From positions 3,968,001 through 4,032,000 of the forward strand of contig NZ_CP082833.1 in NCBI RefSeq assembly GCF_021278985.1: a stretch of DNA of 64,000 bases, written 5' to 3'. Under the pieces are notes generated by a model. It had not been told where the DNA came from. It searched no databases and was given only the letters and a program-made list of their open reading frames with translations. Shown here in pieces: positions 17,876 through 26,677 of the stretch. Source of the stretch: Citrobacter rodentium NBRC 105723 = DSM 16636 (lineage in GTDB: Bacteria > Pseudomonadota > Gammaproteobacteria > Enterobacterales > Enterobacteriaceae). Within the stretch, counting starts at the first letter, position 1, and each line of letters opens with the position of its first letter. Both the position numbers and the translations under genes were made by a program.

Positions 17876-17894
17876 ACCGGAAGTGATTTCCGGT
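17876..17894 (+). other. hairpin upstream of the TerC-family gene
   Basis: ACCGGAA-GTGAT-TTCCGGT forms a seven-base stem in the 109-base gap after the aldolase gene, with CTTTTT about ten bases later. It might attenuate or partly terminate transcription. It does not show the conserved core of the manganese riboswitch that precedes many terC genes. Confidence 0.35.
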
Positions 17895-17928
17895 TCCTCT
17901 CCGCTTTTTATGATAAAAGGAATTATTG

Positions 17929-18690
17929 ATGATTATTGAATTTTTTAATCCCGAAACAGGATTAACGTTAATCACCCTTACTTTTCTGGAAATTATTCTT
18001 GGGATTGATAACATCATTTTTCTCTCACTGGTGGTGGCTAAACTTCCGGCAGAGCAACAGAATATAGCGCGCCGACTGGGCCTCTGCGGCGCGATGCTTA
18101 TGCGGATATTGTTACTGATATCAATAGCATGGCTTGCCCATATCACTACGCCTTTATTTACGCTTGCAGAATTTCCCGTTTCCTTCAGGACGATTATTTT
18201 AGCCGTTGGCGGTATTTTCCTGATTTATAAATCGGTAACTGAAATCAACAATGAAATAAAACAGGCGGAAAGTAGTCATGATACGCTGAAAAACCAGCTC
18301 TCTTTTTCCAGCGCCATCATACAAATCATTATCCTGGATCTGGTATTTAGTCTGGATTCAGTGATCACGGCGGTAGGCCTGTCGCAGCATATTTTTATCA
18401 TGATTGCCGCGGTGGTGATTGCCGTCGGAGTTATGATGTTTGCTGCTAAAGCGATTGGCGATTTTGTTAATAACACGCCATCAATAAAAATCGTTGCGTT
18501 AGCATTTTTATTTTTTGTCGGCGTGCTGTTAGTCGCCGATAGTCTCAATATTCATATTGCGAAAGGCTATCTCTATTTCGCCATTTTCTTCTCGCTAACC
18601 ACCGAAACTATCAACCTCCTGCGCAGCAAGCGATCGGCTCACACCTCACCGTCACACAAGAATATTCCGCTAGCGGAAATGAACGATTAA
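17929..18690 (+). CDS. TerC-family integral membrane protein
   Basis: A 253-residue inner-membrane protein with about seven to eight helices. The TerC signatures are LEIILGIDNIIFLSLV near the N-terminus and IIILDLVFSLDSVITAVGL near the middle; their acidic residues are thought to bind metal, and relatives Alx, MntP-linked YkoY and YoaE act in manganese or membrane-enzyme metalation. I start at ATG (MIIEFF) with AAAGGA upstream. Base composition is more AT-rich than the flanking genes. A metal exporter inside a sugar-acid operon is unexpected; it might supply or remove a metal for an exported or iron enzyme, or may be a later insertion. Confidence 0.82.
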   Translation: MIIEFFNPETGLTLITLTFLEIILGIDNIIFLSLVVAKLPAEQQNIARRLGLCGAMLMRILLLISIAWLAHITTPLFTLAEFPVSFRTIILAVGGIFLIYKSVTEINNEIKQAESSHDTLKNQLSFSSAIIQIIILDLVFSLDSVITAVGLSQHIFIMIAAVVIAVGVMMFAAKAIGDFVNNTPSIKIVALAFLFFVGVLLVADSLNIHIAKGYLYFAIFFSLTTETINLLRSKRSAHTSPSHKNIPLAEMND

Positions 18691-18717
18691 CCCCGAATAA
18701 AATTAAGGAGCATGAAT

Positions 18718-19890
18718 ATGTCTGTAAATGTGGATCGCGACGGAGTCATCCGCCCGGACAGCAAGGGCGCATTAGTCGAAACGGCAATGCTACCTTCAGC
18801 CTGCCCACAAAACCATGCTGCAAATTTATTGCCTCTGCCGGACGGTTCGCTGATGTGCGTCTGGTTTGGCGGAACACAGGAAGGCGTTGCCGATATTTCG
18901 ATATGGGGTTCACGCCTGTCGCCCGGCAGCCATCAATGGAGCGAAGCGGTCCGGCTTTCGCATGACCCCACCCGGTCGGAACAAAACCCGGTGCTGTTCC
19001 TTGCGCCGGATAACGTGCTGTGGCTGCTCTGGACCGCGCAGATCGCCGGTAATCAGGATACGGCGATCGTTCGTTACCGCCGGTCAACCGATCTGGGTTA
19101 CAGCTGGAGCGATACCGCTGTCCTGCTGGACACGCCAGGGACCTTTATCCGCCAGCCGATTACGGTGCTGGCTAACGGCAACTGGCTGCTGCCGGTGTTT
19201 TACTGCCGGACAAAACCTGGCGAAAAATGGGTCGGCAACAGCGACATCAGCGCGGTGAAAATATCCTCAGATGGCGGTCAGAGCTGGCGAGACGCGATCG
19301 TGCCGCAGAGCCTGGGTTGCGTACATATGAATATCACGACGCTGCCGGACGGCAGGCTGGCGGCGCTGTTTCGCAGTCGCTGGGCCGACAGCATCTATTA
19401 CAGCCAGTCAGACGACAACGGCGAAAGCTGGACAGCCCCCACACCGACAGCGCTTCCCAACAACAACTCATCCATTCAGGTGACAACGCTCAGCAGCGGC
19501 GAACTGGCGCTGGTCTACAACCACATGAGCGCAGAGGGCGCGCAGGAAAGACGTGCTTCGCTGTATGACGAAATCGACGGTGGCGACAGTAGCCGGACAG
19601 AGCCTGAGGCAACCAACGGAAAAAGTGCGTTCTGGGGCGCGCCACGGGCGCCCATGACCGTGGCGATCTCCGCTGACGGAGGTAAAAGCTGGCCCTGGAG
19701 GCGAAATCTTGATGAAGGCGACGGCTACTGTATGACCAATAATTCGCAGGACAAGCGTAACCGCGAATTTTCTTACCCAAGCATCAACCAGACTCCGGAT
19801 GGAACCCTGCATATTGCTTATACCTGGTTTCGCCAGGCGATTAAGTATGTCCGGGTTTCCCCCGACTGGGTGAAGAAAGCCAGATCGTGA
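18718..19890 (+). CDS. cytoplasmic sialidase-fold (BNR/Asp-box) protein
   Basis: A 390-residue six-bladed propeller of the sialidase superfamily (BNR_2 type). Four Asp boxes are visible: STDLGYSW (about 123), SSDGGQSW (about 183), SDDNGESW (about 231) and SADGGKSW (about 318). There is no signal peptide, so unlike secreted sialidases it should act in the cytoplasm. I chose the second ATG, as AAGGAG is seven bases from it and only one from the first. It lies between TerC and a dianion-type permease, and downstream of an aldolase. A likely job is hydrolysis or isomerisation of an imported acidic sugar conjugate. Classical FRIP and arginine-triad assignment cannot be settled by eye. Confidence 0.82.
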   Translation: MSVNVDRDGVIRPDSKGALVETAMLPSACPQNHAANLLPLPDGSLMCVWFGGTQEGVADISIWGSRLSPGSHQWSEAVRLSHDPTRSEQNPVLFLAPDNVLWLLWTAQIAGNQDTAIVRYRRSTDLGYSWSDTAVLLDTPGTFIRQPITVLANGNWLLPVFYCRTKPGEKWVGNSDISAVKISSDGGQSWRDAIVPQSLGCVHMNITTLPDGRLAALFRSRWADSIYYSQSDDNGESWTAPTPTALPNNNSSIQVTTLSSGELALVYNHMSAEGAQERRASLYDEIDGGDSSRTEPEATNGKSAFWGAPRAPMTVAISADGGKSWPWRRNLDEGDGYCMTNNSQDKRNREFSYPSINQTPDGTLHIAYTWFRQAIKYVRVSPDWVKKARS

Positions 19891-19914
19891 CCACTGGCTA
19901 AGGGAGATCAACCT

Positions 19915-21195
19915 ATGACAATGGAAATGCTAACGGCGCTGGGCATTCTGGTGCTGATGATTGCGCTCATTATGTCGGATAAGCTGGCGTTTGGCGCGCC
20001 ACCCTTGCTGGCCTGTCTACTGCTGGTGGTGACGGGGTTGTCTTCCGTTCAACAGGCATTTGCTGGTTTCGTTAATTCAAGCGTTGTGATGATCGCCGGG
20101 TTTATGGTCGTCATGGCGGCGCTGCAAAAAACCCGACTAATCGGCAATGTGAAGGAGTCGATGATCGCGCTGGTCAATAAAGGCAGCTACAAAAGCTATA
20201 CGCTGCTGTTGGTGATCGTCATGGTGGGGGCAAGTCTCGCCGGTACTGGCTCTACGGGCTATTACGTGCTGATTTTGTCTCTGGTTTCAACCATCCCCTA
20301 CAGCAAAAAGTTGCCAGCTTCCAGACTGATGATGCCGTTAGGTTTTGCGACAAATCATCCGCTGATCCCGGTTAATGTCGCATTGCTGTTTGGCGTAACC
20401 GCCACGGTACTGGAAGCAGCCGGTATCAATACGCAAATTTCGATGGTCAAATTCGCACTGGTGAATCTGGCGATGTCGCTGGCGTTTCTTACCTGGTGTC
20501 TGCTCGCCTGGCGCCTGTTACCCGATCACCCCATTGCCGACGCTTCAGACGACGCACTGGCAGCCAGGGAGACAGTAAAAGTCAGTATGCCGCTCTGGAA
20601 AGAGTATTGCACCCTCGGCGCTTTCGCCATCAGCGTTATCGGCATGATGATGATGAATCAGCTTGGCGATATTGCCTACGTCGTGCCGGGTCTTGCCGCA
20701 GCGTTTATCCTTGGTATTGGCGTACTCGACTTTAAGGAAGTTCGCGATCATATGGGCGCGCCGGTGATCTTAATGATGGCCGGGGTAATTGGCGTTGCCG
20801 ATGCGCTGGCAGACAGTGGATTTACCGCGATGGTCGGCGACGCCGTGGCGGGCGTCCTGGGCGCAAGCGTATCACCGCTTTGGTTTATCATCGCCTTTGC
20901 GCTGTTAACCAGCACCTGTGCGACATTTACCGGTTCGAATATGGGCTCAGTCTATATTTTCGCGCCGATTGCGATTGCCGCCTGCACCAGCCTTGGGTTG
21001 AATCCGACTGCGGCAGCCATCGCCGTCGTCGTCTCCGGCTGGAACGGCGGCTATATGCCGATTGACGGAATGCCCGCGATGATCCTCGGAATGGGCAAAT
21101 ACAAACTTGCCGAATTCTGGATTTTCTCGGTGCCAATGTACTTCATCCGTATTCTGGCGTTATGCTTCGCGGCGATAACGATCTTTCCGATGTGA
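19915..21195 (+). CDS. SLC13/DASS-like anion permease
   Basis: A 426-residue membrane protein with about 11-12 hydrophobic segments, of the ArsB/NhaD-DASS superfamily. The internal two-fold repeat is visible: ALAGTGSTG-type loop (GASLAGTGSTGYYVLI) in the first half and CATFTGSNMGSVYIF in the second, the places where this fold binds sodium and the carboxylate substrate. It follows the sialidase-like gene by 24 bases, with AGGGAGAT upstream. It is the only transporter in the operon and therefore probably brings in the organic anion degraded by the upstream enzymes. It could alternatively export a product. Confidence 0.82.
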   Translation: MTMEMLTALGILVLMIALIMSDKLAFGAPPLLACLLLVVTGLSSVQQAFAGFVNSSVVMIAGFMVVMAALQKTRLIGNVKESMIALVNKGSYKSYTLLLVIVMVGASLAGTGSTGYYVLILSLVSTIPYSKKLPASRLMMPLGFATNHPLIPVNVALLFGVTATVLEAAGINTQISMVKFALVNLAMSLAFLTWCLLAWRLLPDHPIADASDDALAARETVKVSMPLWKEYCTLGAFAISVIGMMMMNQLGDIAYVVPGLAAAFILGIGVLDFKEVRDHMGAPVILMMAGVIGVADALADSGFTAMVGDAVAGVLGASVSPLWFIIAFALLTSTCATFTGSNMGSVYIFAPIAIAACTSLGLNPTAAAIAVVVSGWNGGYMPIDGMPAMILGMGKYKLAEFWIFSVPMYFIRILALCFAAITIFPM

Positions 21196-21244
21196 CGCAC
21201 CTGGCACATCACGACCGCAAACCAGGGCAATCATTGTTCACGGG

Positions 21245-21264
21245 CCCGGCCAGGCGTGGCCGGG
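21245..21264. terminator. hairpin between convergent genes
   Basis: CCCGGCC-AGGCGT-GGCCGGG followed by TTAATC lies between the permease and the convergent phzF-like gene. The T-run is weak. It is probably the end of the accessory operon. Confidence 0.45.
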
Positions 21265-22053
21265 TTAATCCAGCAGCACCTTGCCCTGTAAATAGGTTCT
21301 CGCCATCCCGCTCATCAGCACCCGTTCGCCCCGCCATTCGCAGCGCACATCGCCGCCGCGGGCGGAGACCTGGCGGGCAAGCATCCGGGTTTTATTCAGC
21401 TTCGCGCCCCAGAACGGGATCAGCATAGTGTGCGCCGAGCCGGTAACCGGATCTTCCCACACCGCCTCGCCGGGCGAGAAAAAGCGGCTGACAAAGTCGT
21501 ACTCTCCGTCGCCCGCAGCGGTCACCGATACCTTATGTTCGCCGGGGATCATGGCATTGATATCCGGCGCGAGCGCTTCAACCTGCTCGCGCGTCGCCAG
21601 TTCAATCACCCAGGCACGGCCTTTACGGGCGCTGAGCCAGCGATCGATACCCAGCGCGCTGAGCATCTCCTGCGGCGGCGTTTGCGCATCGGTGGCGCAG
21701 GCAGGAAAGTCCAGCGTCAGCCAGTCATCGTGACGCGAAACGCTCAACGTCCCGGAGAGCGTGTCGAAATGAATGCGTTCATCAGGATAGCCGAGATGGT
21801 GAAAGATGACGTGCGCGCTGGCCAGCGTGGCATGGCCGCATAAATTCACCTCATTACGGGTGGTAAACCAGCGCAGCGCAAATCCCCCTGGCTGGCGGAC
21901 AACGAAAGCAGTTTCCGACTGATTATGCTGCTGCGCCATCTTTTGCAACGTCTCGTCCGGTAACCACGCGTCAAGCAGACACACTGCCGCCGCGTTACCG
22001 CCGAATGCGCGATCGCTGAACGCATCAACCATATAAAAATCAATCTCTTTCAT
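21265..22053 (-). CDS. PhzF-family isomerase/epimerase
   Basis: A 262-residue protein of the PhzF family (diaminopimelate epimerase fold, two related halves). Family marks are VDAFSDRAFGGNAAAVCLL, the catalytic-glutamate region HNQSETAFV, RWFTTRNEVNLCGHATLASAHV, and EDPVTGSAHTML in the second half. Members isomerise small hydroxy acids or are uncharacterised, and only phenazine-cluster members make phenazines. I start at MKEIDFYMVD, with a purine-rich GGGGCACGGG upstream. It is not the YddE subtype. It stands alone, divergent from sotB, with a TGTGAC-GTT-GTCACA palindrome between them. Confidence 0.85.
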   Translation of the reverse strand: MKEIDFYMVDAFSDRAFGGNAAAVCLLDAWLPDETLQKMAQQHNQSETAFVVRQPGGFALRWFTTRNEVNLCGHATLASAHVIFHHLGYPDERIHFDTLSGTLSVSRHDDWLTLDFPACATDAQTPPQEMLSALGIDRWLSARKGRAWVIELATREQVEALAPDINAMIPGEHKVSVTAAGDGEYDFVSRFFSPGEAVWEDPVTGSAHTMLIPFWGAKLNKTRMLARQVSARGGDVRCEWRGERVLMSGMARTYLQGKVLLD

Positions 22054-22130
22054 GCCCGTGCCCCGTCTGGTTATCTTTCTCAGCACGTTGACACAAATCT
22101 CAGGCGGCAACAAGCTTTTACGCAATGAGG

Positions 22131-22145
22131 TGTGACGTTGTCACA
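22131..22145. promoter_or_regulatory. palindrome TGTGAC-GTT-GTCACA between phzF-like gene and sotB
   Basis: A perfect six-base-arm repeat, 78 bases from the phzF-like start and 106 bases from the sotB start. It shares the GTGAC-N3-GTCAC core with the sites near yneE and the OsmU operon. Confidence 0.4.
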
Positions 22146-22250
22146 ATTTGCGATAAAAATGAGATCTGAATCACAAAACGGTTGTCTTTTCGCCAGCAAA
22201 CGTTTTAACATCGTCTCCTCACCTTTTCGCAACAGACCCGAATCCTTTTT

Positions 22251-23447
22251 ATGACAACAAACACTGTTTCCCGCAAAATCGCGTGGCTACGGGTAGTTAC
22301 GCTTGCGATCGCGGCGTTTATTTTCAATACCACGGAATTTGTCCCGGTCGGCCTGCTGTCTGATATCGCGCAGAGCTTTAATATGCAGACCGCGCAGGTC
22401 GGGATCATGCTGACGATTTATGCCTGGGTGGTGGCGCTGATGTCGCTGCCGTTTATGCTGCTGACCAGTCAGGTTGAAAGGCGCAAGCTGCTGATCGGCC
22501 TGTTCGTCCTGTTTATCGCCAGCCATGTGCTCTCTTTCCTCGCATGGAACTTTACCGTGCTGGTGATCAGCCGCATCGGCATTGCTTTCGCCCATGCGGT
22601 TTTCTGGTCGATCACCGCCTCGCTGGCAATCCGCCTGGCCCCTGCCGGAAAGCGCGCGCAGGCGCTGAGTCTGATTGCTACCGGTACGGCGCTGGCGATG
22701 GTGCTTGGTCTGCCGATTGGCCGCCTTGTCGGACAGTATTTCGGCTGGCGCACCACCTTCTTCGCTATCGGTATGGGCGCGTTGATTACCCTGGTCTGCC
22801 TGATCAAACTGCTGCCAAAGCTGCCGAGCGAACACTCTGGTTCGCTGAAAAGCCTGCCGCTATTGTTCCGCCGCCCGGCGCTGATGAGCATCTATTTACT
22901 GACGGTCATCGTGGTCACCGCGCACTACACCGCCTACAGCTATATTGAGCCGTTTGTGCAGACGGTCGCCGGGCTGAGCGCCAGTTTCGCCACCGTTCTG
23001 CTGCTGGTGCTGGGAGGCGCGGGCATCCTCGGTAGCATCGTCTTTGGTAAGCTTGGCAATCAGCACGCCTCGGCGCTGATCTGCATCGCCATTATGCTGC
23101 TGACGGCCTGTCTGGTATTGCTGATGCCAGCCGCCAACAGCGAAACGCATCTCGCCGTTCTTAGCCTCTTCTGGGGAATTGCCATTATGATGATTGGCCT
23201 GGGGATGCAGGTAAAAGTGCTGGCTATCGCCCCCGACGCCACGGACGTGGCGATGGCGCTGTTCTCCGGCATTTTTAACATTGGCATTGGCGCGGGCGCG
23301 CTGGTGGGCAATCAGGTGAGTTTACACTGGTCGATGTCGGCTATCGGCTATGTCGGCGCCGTCCCGGCGCTGGCCGCGCTGATCTGGTCAGTGATTATCT
23401 TTCGTAAATGGCCGGTGTCGCTGGAAGAGCAACCGCAGCATGGCTGA
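22251..23447 (+). CDS. sotB: sugar efflux transporter SotB (MFS)
   Basis: A 398-residue major-facilitator protein with 12 membrane segments, matching E. coli SotB/YdeA, which exports arabinose and IPTG. The N-terminus FNTTEFVPVGLLSDIAQSF and the loop QVERRKLLIGLFV (motif A region) are typical. It is in its usual place before marC and transcribed alone; it ends 51 bases before the convergent marC stop. Confidence 0.94.
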   Translation: MTTNTVSRKIAWLRVVTLAIAAFIFNTTEFVPVGLLSDIAQSFNMQTAQVGIMLTIYAWVVALMSLPFMLLTSQVERRKLLIGLFVLFIASHVLSFLAWNFTVLVISRIGIAFAHAVFWSITASLAIRLAPAGKRAQALSLIATGTALAMVLGLPIGRLVGQYFGWRTTFFAIGMGALITLVCLIKLLPKLPSEHSGSLKSLPLLFRRPALMSIYLLTVIVVTAHYTAYSYIEPFVQTVAGLSASFATVLLLVLGGAGILGSIVFGKLGNQHASALICIAIMLLTACLVLLMPAANSETHLAVLSLFWGIAIMMIGLGMQVKVLAIAPDATDVAMALFSGIFNIGIGAGALVGNQVSLHWSMSAIGYVGAVPALAALIWSVIIFRKWPVSLEEQPQHG

Positions 23448-23498
23448 CGCACGTTAACCTGTGCCGGAGAATAGCGAACGCCCTCTCCGGCCCGTCTG

Positions 23499-24164
23499 TT
23501 AATGCAGAGTCTGAATAATCTCCAGCACGCCGTTAATAATAAACTGCACGCCCATACAGACCAGTAAGAATCCCATCAGGCGGGAAATCGCTTCAATACC
23601 GCCCTTGCCCACCAGCCGCATGATCGCCCCGGAGCTACGCAGGCACCCCCACAGGATCACCGCCACCGCGGCAAAGATAATCGGCGGCGCGACGGTGATC
23701 ACCCAGTCAGGGAAATTCGCGCCATTACGCACCGTGGACGCCGAACTGATGATCATCGCAATGGTGCCCGGACCTGCGGTGCTCGGCATTGCCAGCGGCA
23801 CGAAGGCGATATTGGTGTCAGGTTCGTCCTCAAGCTCTTCCGATTTGCTCTTCGCCTCCAGCGATTCATGCGCTTTCTGCTGGGGAAAAAGCATCCGAAA
23901 CCCGATAAATGCCACAATCAGGCCGCCCGCAATACGTAAGCCAGGAATCGAGATCCCGAAGGTGTTCATGACCAACTGACCGGCATAATACGCCACCATC
24001 ATGATGGCGAATACGTACACTGAAGCCATCAGCGACTGATGGTTGCGCTGCGCGCTGTTCATGTTCCCGGCAAGACCCAGAAACAGCGCCACGGTGGTTA
24101 ACGGGTTCGCCAGCGGCAGAATCACCACCAGCCCCAGCCCTATCGCTTTAAACAATTCCATCAT
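23499..24164 (-). CDS. marC: MarC, inner-membrane protein UPF0056
   Basis: A 221-residue protein with six hydrophobic segments, equal in length to E. coli MarC. It starts MMELFKAIGLGLVVILPLANPL and keeps the central MPSTAGPGTIAMIIS motif. It is divergent from marRAB. Early reports linked it to antibiotic resistance but the role was not confirmed. A central cytoplasmic loop is charged (AKSKSEELEDEPD). Confidence 0.94.
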   Translation of the reverse strand: MMELFKAIGLGLVVILPLANPLTTVALFLGLAGNMNSAQRNHQSLMASVYVFAIMMVAYYAGQLVMNTFGISIPGLRIAGGLIVAFIGFRMLFPQQKAHESLEAKSKSEELEDEPDTNIAFVPLAMPSTAGPGTIAMIISSASTVRNGANFPDWVITVAPPIIFAAVAVILWGCLRSSGAIMRLVGKGGIEAISRLMGFLLVCMGVQFIINGVLEIIQTLH

Positions 24165-24322
24165 AATGGCCTGAATTCCTGTTTCGCTCGTTTAGCGGCA
24201 AGTATACGTGCTAAACCACAGCCTTAGCCATTGCGCTGCTGTAAGGATTCGTTAGCGTCGGGAAACATAATCTTTAATTATCATTAATTTAATAAAATGT
24301 GATCTGAAACACGCTTTATCGC

Positions 24323-24342
24323 TTTTAACAAAACGTGTGATC
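24323..24342 (+). promoter_or_regulatory. marbox of the mar promoter
   Basis: TTTTAACAAAACGTGTGATC aligns with the E. coli mar box in sequence and position upstream of the -35. MarA, SoxS and Rob should activate here. Confidence 0.8.
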
Positions 24343-24357
24343 GGCCAATCCATTCGT

Positions 24358-24415
24358 TTGACTTATAGTTGCCTGGGCAATATTATCTGCCGTAACTAAT
24401 TACTTGCCAGGGCAA
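24358..24415 (+). promoter_or_regulatory. marRAB promoter and two MarR operators
   Basis: TTGACT and TATTAT are 17 bases apart. Operator I, TTGCCTGGGCAA (24369-24380), lies in the spacer. Operator II, TTGCCAGGGCAA (24404-24415), ends five bases before the marR start. Both are as in E. coli marO, so MarR repression with release by phenolic inducers is expected. Confidence 0.9.
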
Positions 24416-24420
24416 CCATT

Positions 24421-24855
24421 GTGAATAGCACCAGTGATTTATTCAACGATATCATCCCGCTGGGTCGCCTGATCTACATGGTTAATCAGCAAAAAGATCG
24501 TCTTCTCAACGACTATCTCTCGCCGCTGGATATCACCGCATCGCAATTTAAGGTGCTCTGTTCTATCCGCTGCGCGGGCTGTATTACCCCGGTTGAACTG
24601 AAAAAAGTACTGTCCGTCGATCTGGGCGCGTTAACGCGCATGCTCGACCGTCTGGTCTGCAAAGGCTGGATTGACCGACACCCTAACCCGAATGACAAAC
24701 GCGGCGTGCTGGTGAAACTCACCGAACACGGCGCGGCAATATGTGAGCAATGTCATCAATTAGTAGGGCAAGACCTGCACCAGGAATTAACAAAAAACTT
24801 AACGGCCGACGAAGTGGCAACGCTTGAGTATTTACTTAAGAAAGTTCTGCCGTAA
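24421..24855 (+). CDS. marR: multiple antibiotic resistance repressor
   Basis: A 144-residue winged-helix repressor, same length as E. coli MarR, starting at GTG as there. The DNA-binding part is ELKKVLSVDLGALTRMLDRLVCKGWI followed by the wing NPNDKRGVLVKLT. The inducer-sensing cysteine at about residue 80 (LVCKGW) is kept. It binds the two marO sites just upstream and autorepresses marRAB. Confidence 0.96.
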   Translation: MNSTSDLFNDIIPLGRLIYMVNQQKDRLLNDYLSPLDITASQFKVLCSIRCAGCITPVELKKVLSVDLGALTRMLDRLVCKGWIDRHPNPNDKRGVLVKLTEHGAAICEQCHQLVGQDLHQELTKNLTADEVATLEYLLKKVLP

Positions 24856-24876
24856 AAACAAAAATGAGGTATGACG

Positions 24877-25257
24877 ATGTCCAGACGCAATACTGACGCT
24901 ATCACCATTCACAGCATTTTGGACTGGATCGAAGATAACCTGGAATCGCCGCTCTCACTGGAAAAAGTGTCTGAGCGTTCAGGTTACTCCAAATGGCACC
25001 TGCAACGGATGTTCAAAAAAGAGACCGGTCATTCATTAGGCCAGTACATCCGCAGCCGTAAAATGACCGAAATAGCGCAGAAATTAAAAGAAAGTAACGA
25101 GCCGATTTTATATCTGGCCGAGCGCTACGGTTTTGAGTCGCAGCAGACGCTGACCCGGACCTTTAAAAACTATTTCGACGTGCCGCCGCATAAATACCGT
25201 ATTACCAATATGCATGGCGAATCGCGTTACCTGCATCCGTTGAATCACTGTAACTAA
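24877..25257 (+). CDS. marA: multiple antibiotic resistance activator
   Basis: A 126-residue AraC/XylS-family activator made only of two helix-turn-helix units, without an effector domain. It matches E. coli MarA almost residue for residue (HLQRMFKKETGHSLGQYIRS and SQQTLTRTFKNYFDVPP). It activates efflux, porin and redox genes through marboxes. I start at MSRRNTDA; an ATG two codons earlier is also possible. It follows marR by 21 bases. Confidence 0.96.
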   Translation: MSRRNTDAITIHSILDWIEDNLESPLSLEKVSERSGYSKWHLQRMFKKETGHSLGQYIRSRKMTEIAQKLKESNEPILYLAERYGFESQQTLTRTFKNYFDVPPHKYRITNMHGESRYLHPLNHCN

Positions 25258-25291
25258 AACATCGCCTGTAAATGACGTAACCGAGGAAATC

Positions 25292-25510
25292 ATGAAACTG
25301 TTGTCTTCTGCAATGCTCGCCCTGCTGCTTGCTGTCTCAGGCCAGAGCGTTGCGGAGCAATCCGCGCGGCCCGTGGCGTCAGATAATCGCGACGCGATCG
25401 TTATTCCGACCGCGCAGGCACACTCGCCGTTCGATCTCACCCCGATGAGCGCCGGAAGCGACAAGTCAGACGAGCTGGGCGTGCCCTATTATAACCGCCA
25501 CCGTCTGTAA
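25292..25510 (+). CDS. marB: MarB, small secreted mar protein
   Basis: A 72-residue protein with a signal peptide (residues 1-22, ending QSVA-EQ) and a short polar tail. It is the third gene of the mar operon, with GAGGAAATC upstream, and is reported to dampen marA expression by an unknown route. A strong terminator follows. Confidence 0.9.
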   Translation: MKLLSSAMLALLLAVSGQSVAEQSARPVASDNRDAIVIPTAQAHSPFDLTPMSAGSDKSDELGVPYYNRHRL

Positions 25511-25540
25511 GGCATGCGGGCGCGAATTCAGCCTGCTTAT

Positions 25541-25575
25541 AAGCCGCATGGCCACATGCGGCTTTGTTGTTTTTA
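25541..25575 (+). terminator. marRAB terminator
   Basis: AGCCGCATG-GCCA-CATGCGGCT followed by TTGTTGTTTTT, 31 bases after marB and next to the convergent eamA stop. Confidence 0.9.
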
Positions 25576-26475
25576 TCAGCCGCGCGCCTGTGCCGTTTTG
25601 CGCCAGCGAAGGCCAAAAACGTTGATGTACAACCCTGCCATAATCAGCAGCGCACCGAGGAGCTGCAACCCGCTCAGCGTCTCGCCAAGCAGCAGCGCCG
25701 CGCTCGCCAGCCCCACCACCGGCACCAGCAGGGAAAGCGGCGCGACCCGCCAGGTTTCATAGCGGCCGAGCAGCGTTCCCCAGATGCCATAGCCGACAAT
25801 CGTGGCGACAAACGCCAGATAAACCAGCGACAGAATGGTGGTGAGATCAATCTCAATCAGGCTGTGGGCTATTTTCGCCGCGCCATCAAGCATCAACGAT
25901 GCGGCAAAGAAAGGGATAATCGGGATCAGCGCGCTCCACACCACCAGCGACATCACCGCCGGACGCGATGAGTGCTGCATAATCTTCTTATTAAAGATAT
26001 TGCCGCACGCCCAGCTGAAGGCCGCCGCCAGCGTCAGCAGAAAGCCGGGCAAGGCGATGTGCTGACCATTAAGACTGGATTCAATCAGCACCAGAACGCC
26101 GAACACGGCCAGCGCAATACCGGCAATTTGCTTCCCCTGCAGGCGCTCACCAAAGGCAAAGGCGCCGAGCGTAATGGTGAAAAAGGCCTGCGCCTGGAGC
26201 ACCAGCGACGCCAGGCCTGCCGGCATACCGACGTTAATGGCGCAAAACAGAAACGCAAACTGTCCGAAGCTAATGGTCAGGCCATATCCCAGCAGCAGCG
26301 AAAGCGGAATTTTGGGCCGCGCAACGAAAAAGATCGCCGGAAAGGCCACCAGCAGAAAGCGAAGCCCGGCCAGCATCAGCGGCGGCATATTATGCAACCC
26401 CATCTTGATAACGACGAAGTTCAACCCCCAGACTACCACCACCAGTAACGCCAACAGCCCGTCTTTTCGCGTCAT
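25576..26475 (-). CDS. eamA: O-acetylserine/cysteine exporter
   Basis: A 299-residue DMT-superfamily exporter with ten membrane helices in two EamA repeats, matching E. coli EamA (YdeD). It opens MTRKDGLLALLVVVVWGLNF and carries WACGNIFNKKI at the repeat junction. It exports cysteine-pathway metabolites. It is convergent with marB and divergent from ydeE. Confidence 0.93.
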   Translation of the reverse strand: MTRKDGLLALLVVVVWGLNFVVIKMGLHNMPPLMLAGLRFLLVAFPAIFFVARPKIPLSLLLGYGLTISFGQFAFLFCAINVGMPAGLASLVLQAQAFFTITLGAFAFGERLQGKQIAGIALAVFGVLVLIESSLNGQHIALPGFLLTLAAAFSWACGNIFNKKIMQHSSRPAVMSLVVWSALIPIIPFFAASLMLDGAAKIAHSLIEIDLTTILSLVYLAFVATIVGYGIWGTLLGRYETWRVAPLSLLVPVVGLASAALLLGETLSGLQLLGALLIMAGLYINVFGLRWRKTAQARG

Positions 26476-26677
26476 ACCGCCGCCCCGAAATATTAAATTT
26501 TTGTAAACAAGTTAAAGTAACGGAAAACAAACGCCAGCGACAGATCTTTTATTCCGCCAGGGACCGCAGGAGACAAGCGAACAATTTATCCACTATACAT
26601 CACATTTTTGCCGTGATATTCCTTTAACCGACACAGATCATAAAACATAACAACACGCGCAGATGTCGGACAGATAA

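Noticed and set aside
17820..17928. manganese riboswitch (yybP-ykoY) before the TerC gene
   Set aside because: The 109-base leader is short and lacks the conserved core loops; only one simple hairpin is seen.
21265..22053. phenazine biosynthesis gene
   Set aside because: PhzF-family proteins are widespread and no other phz gene is present.
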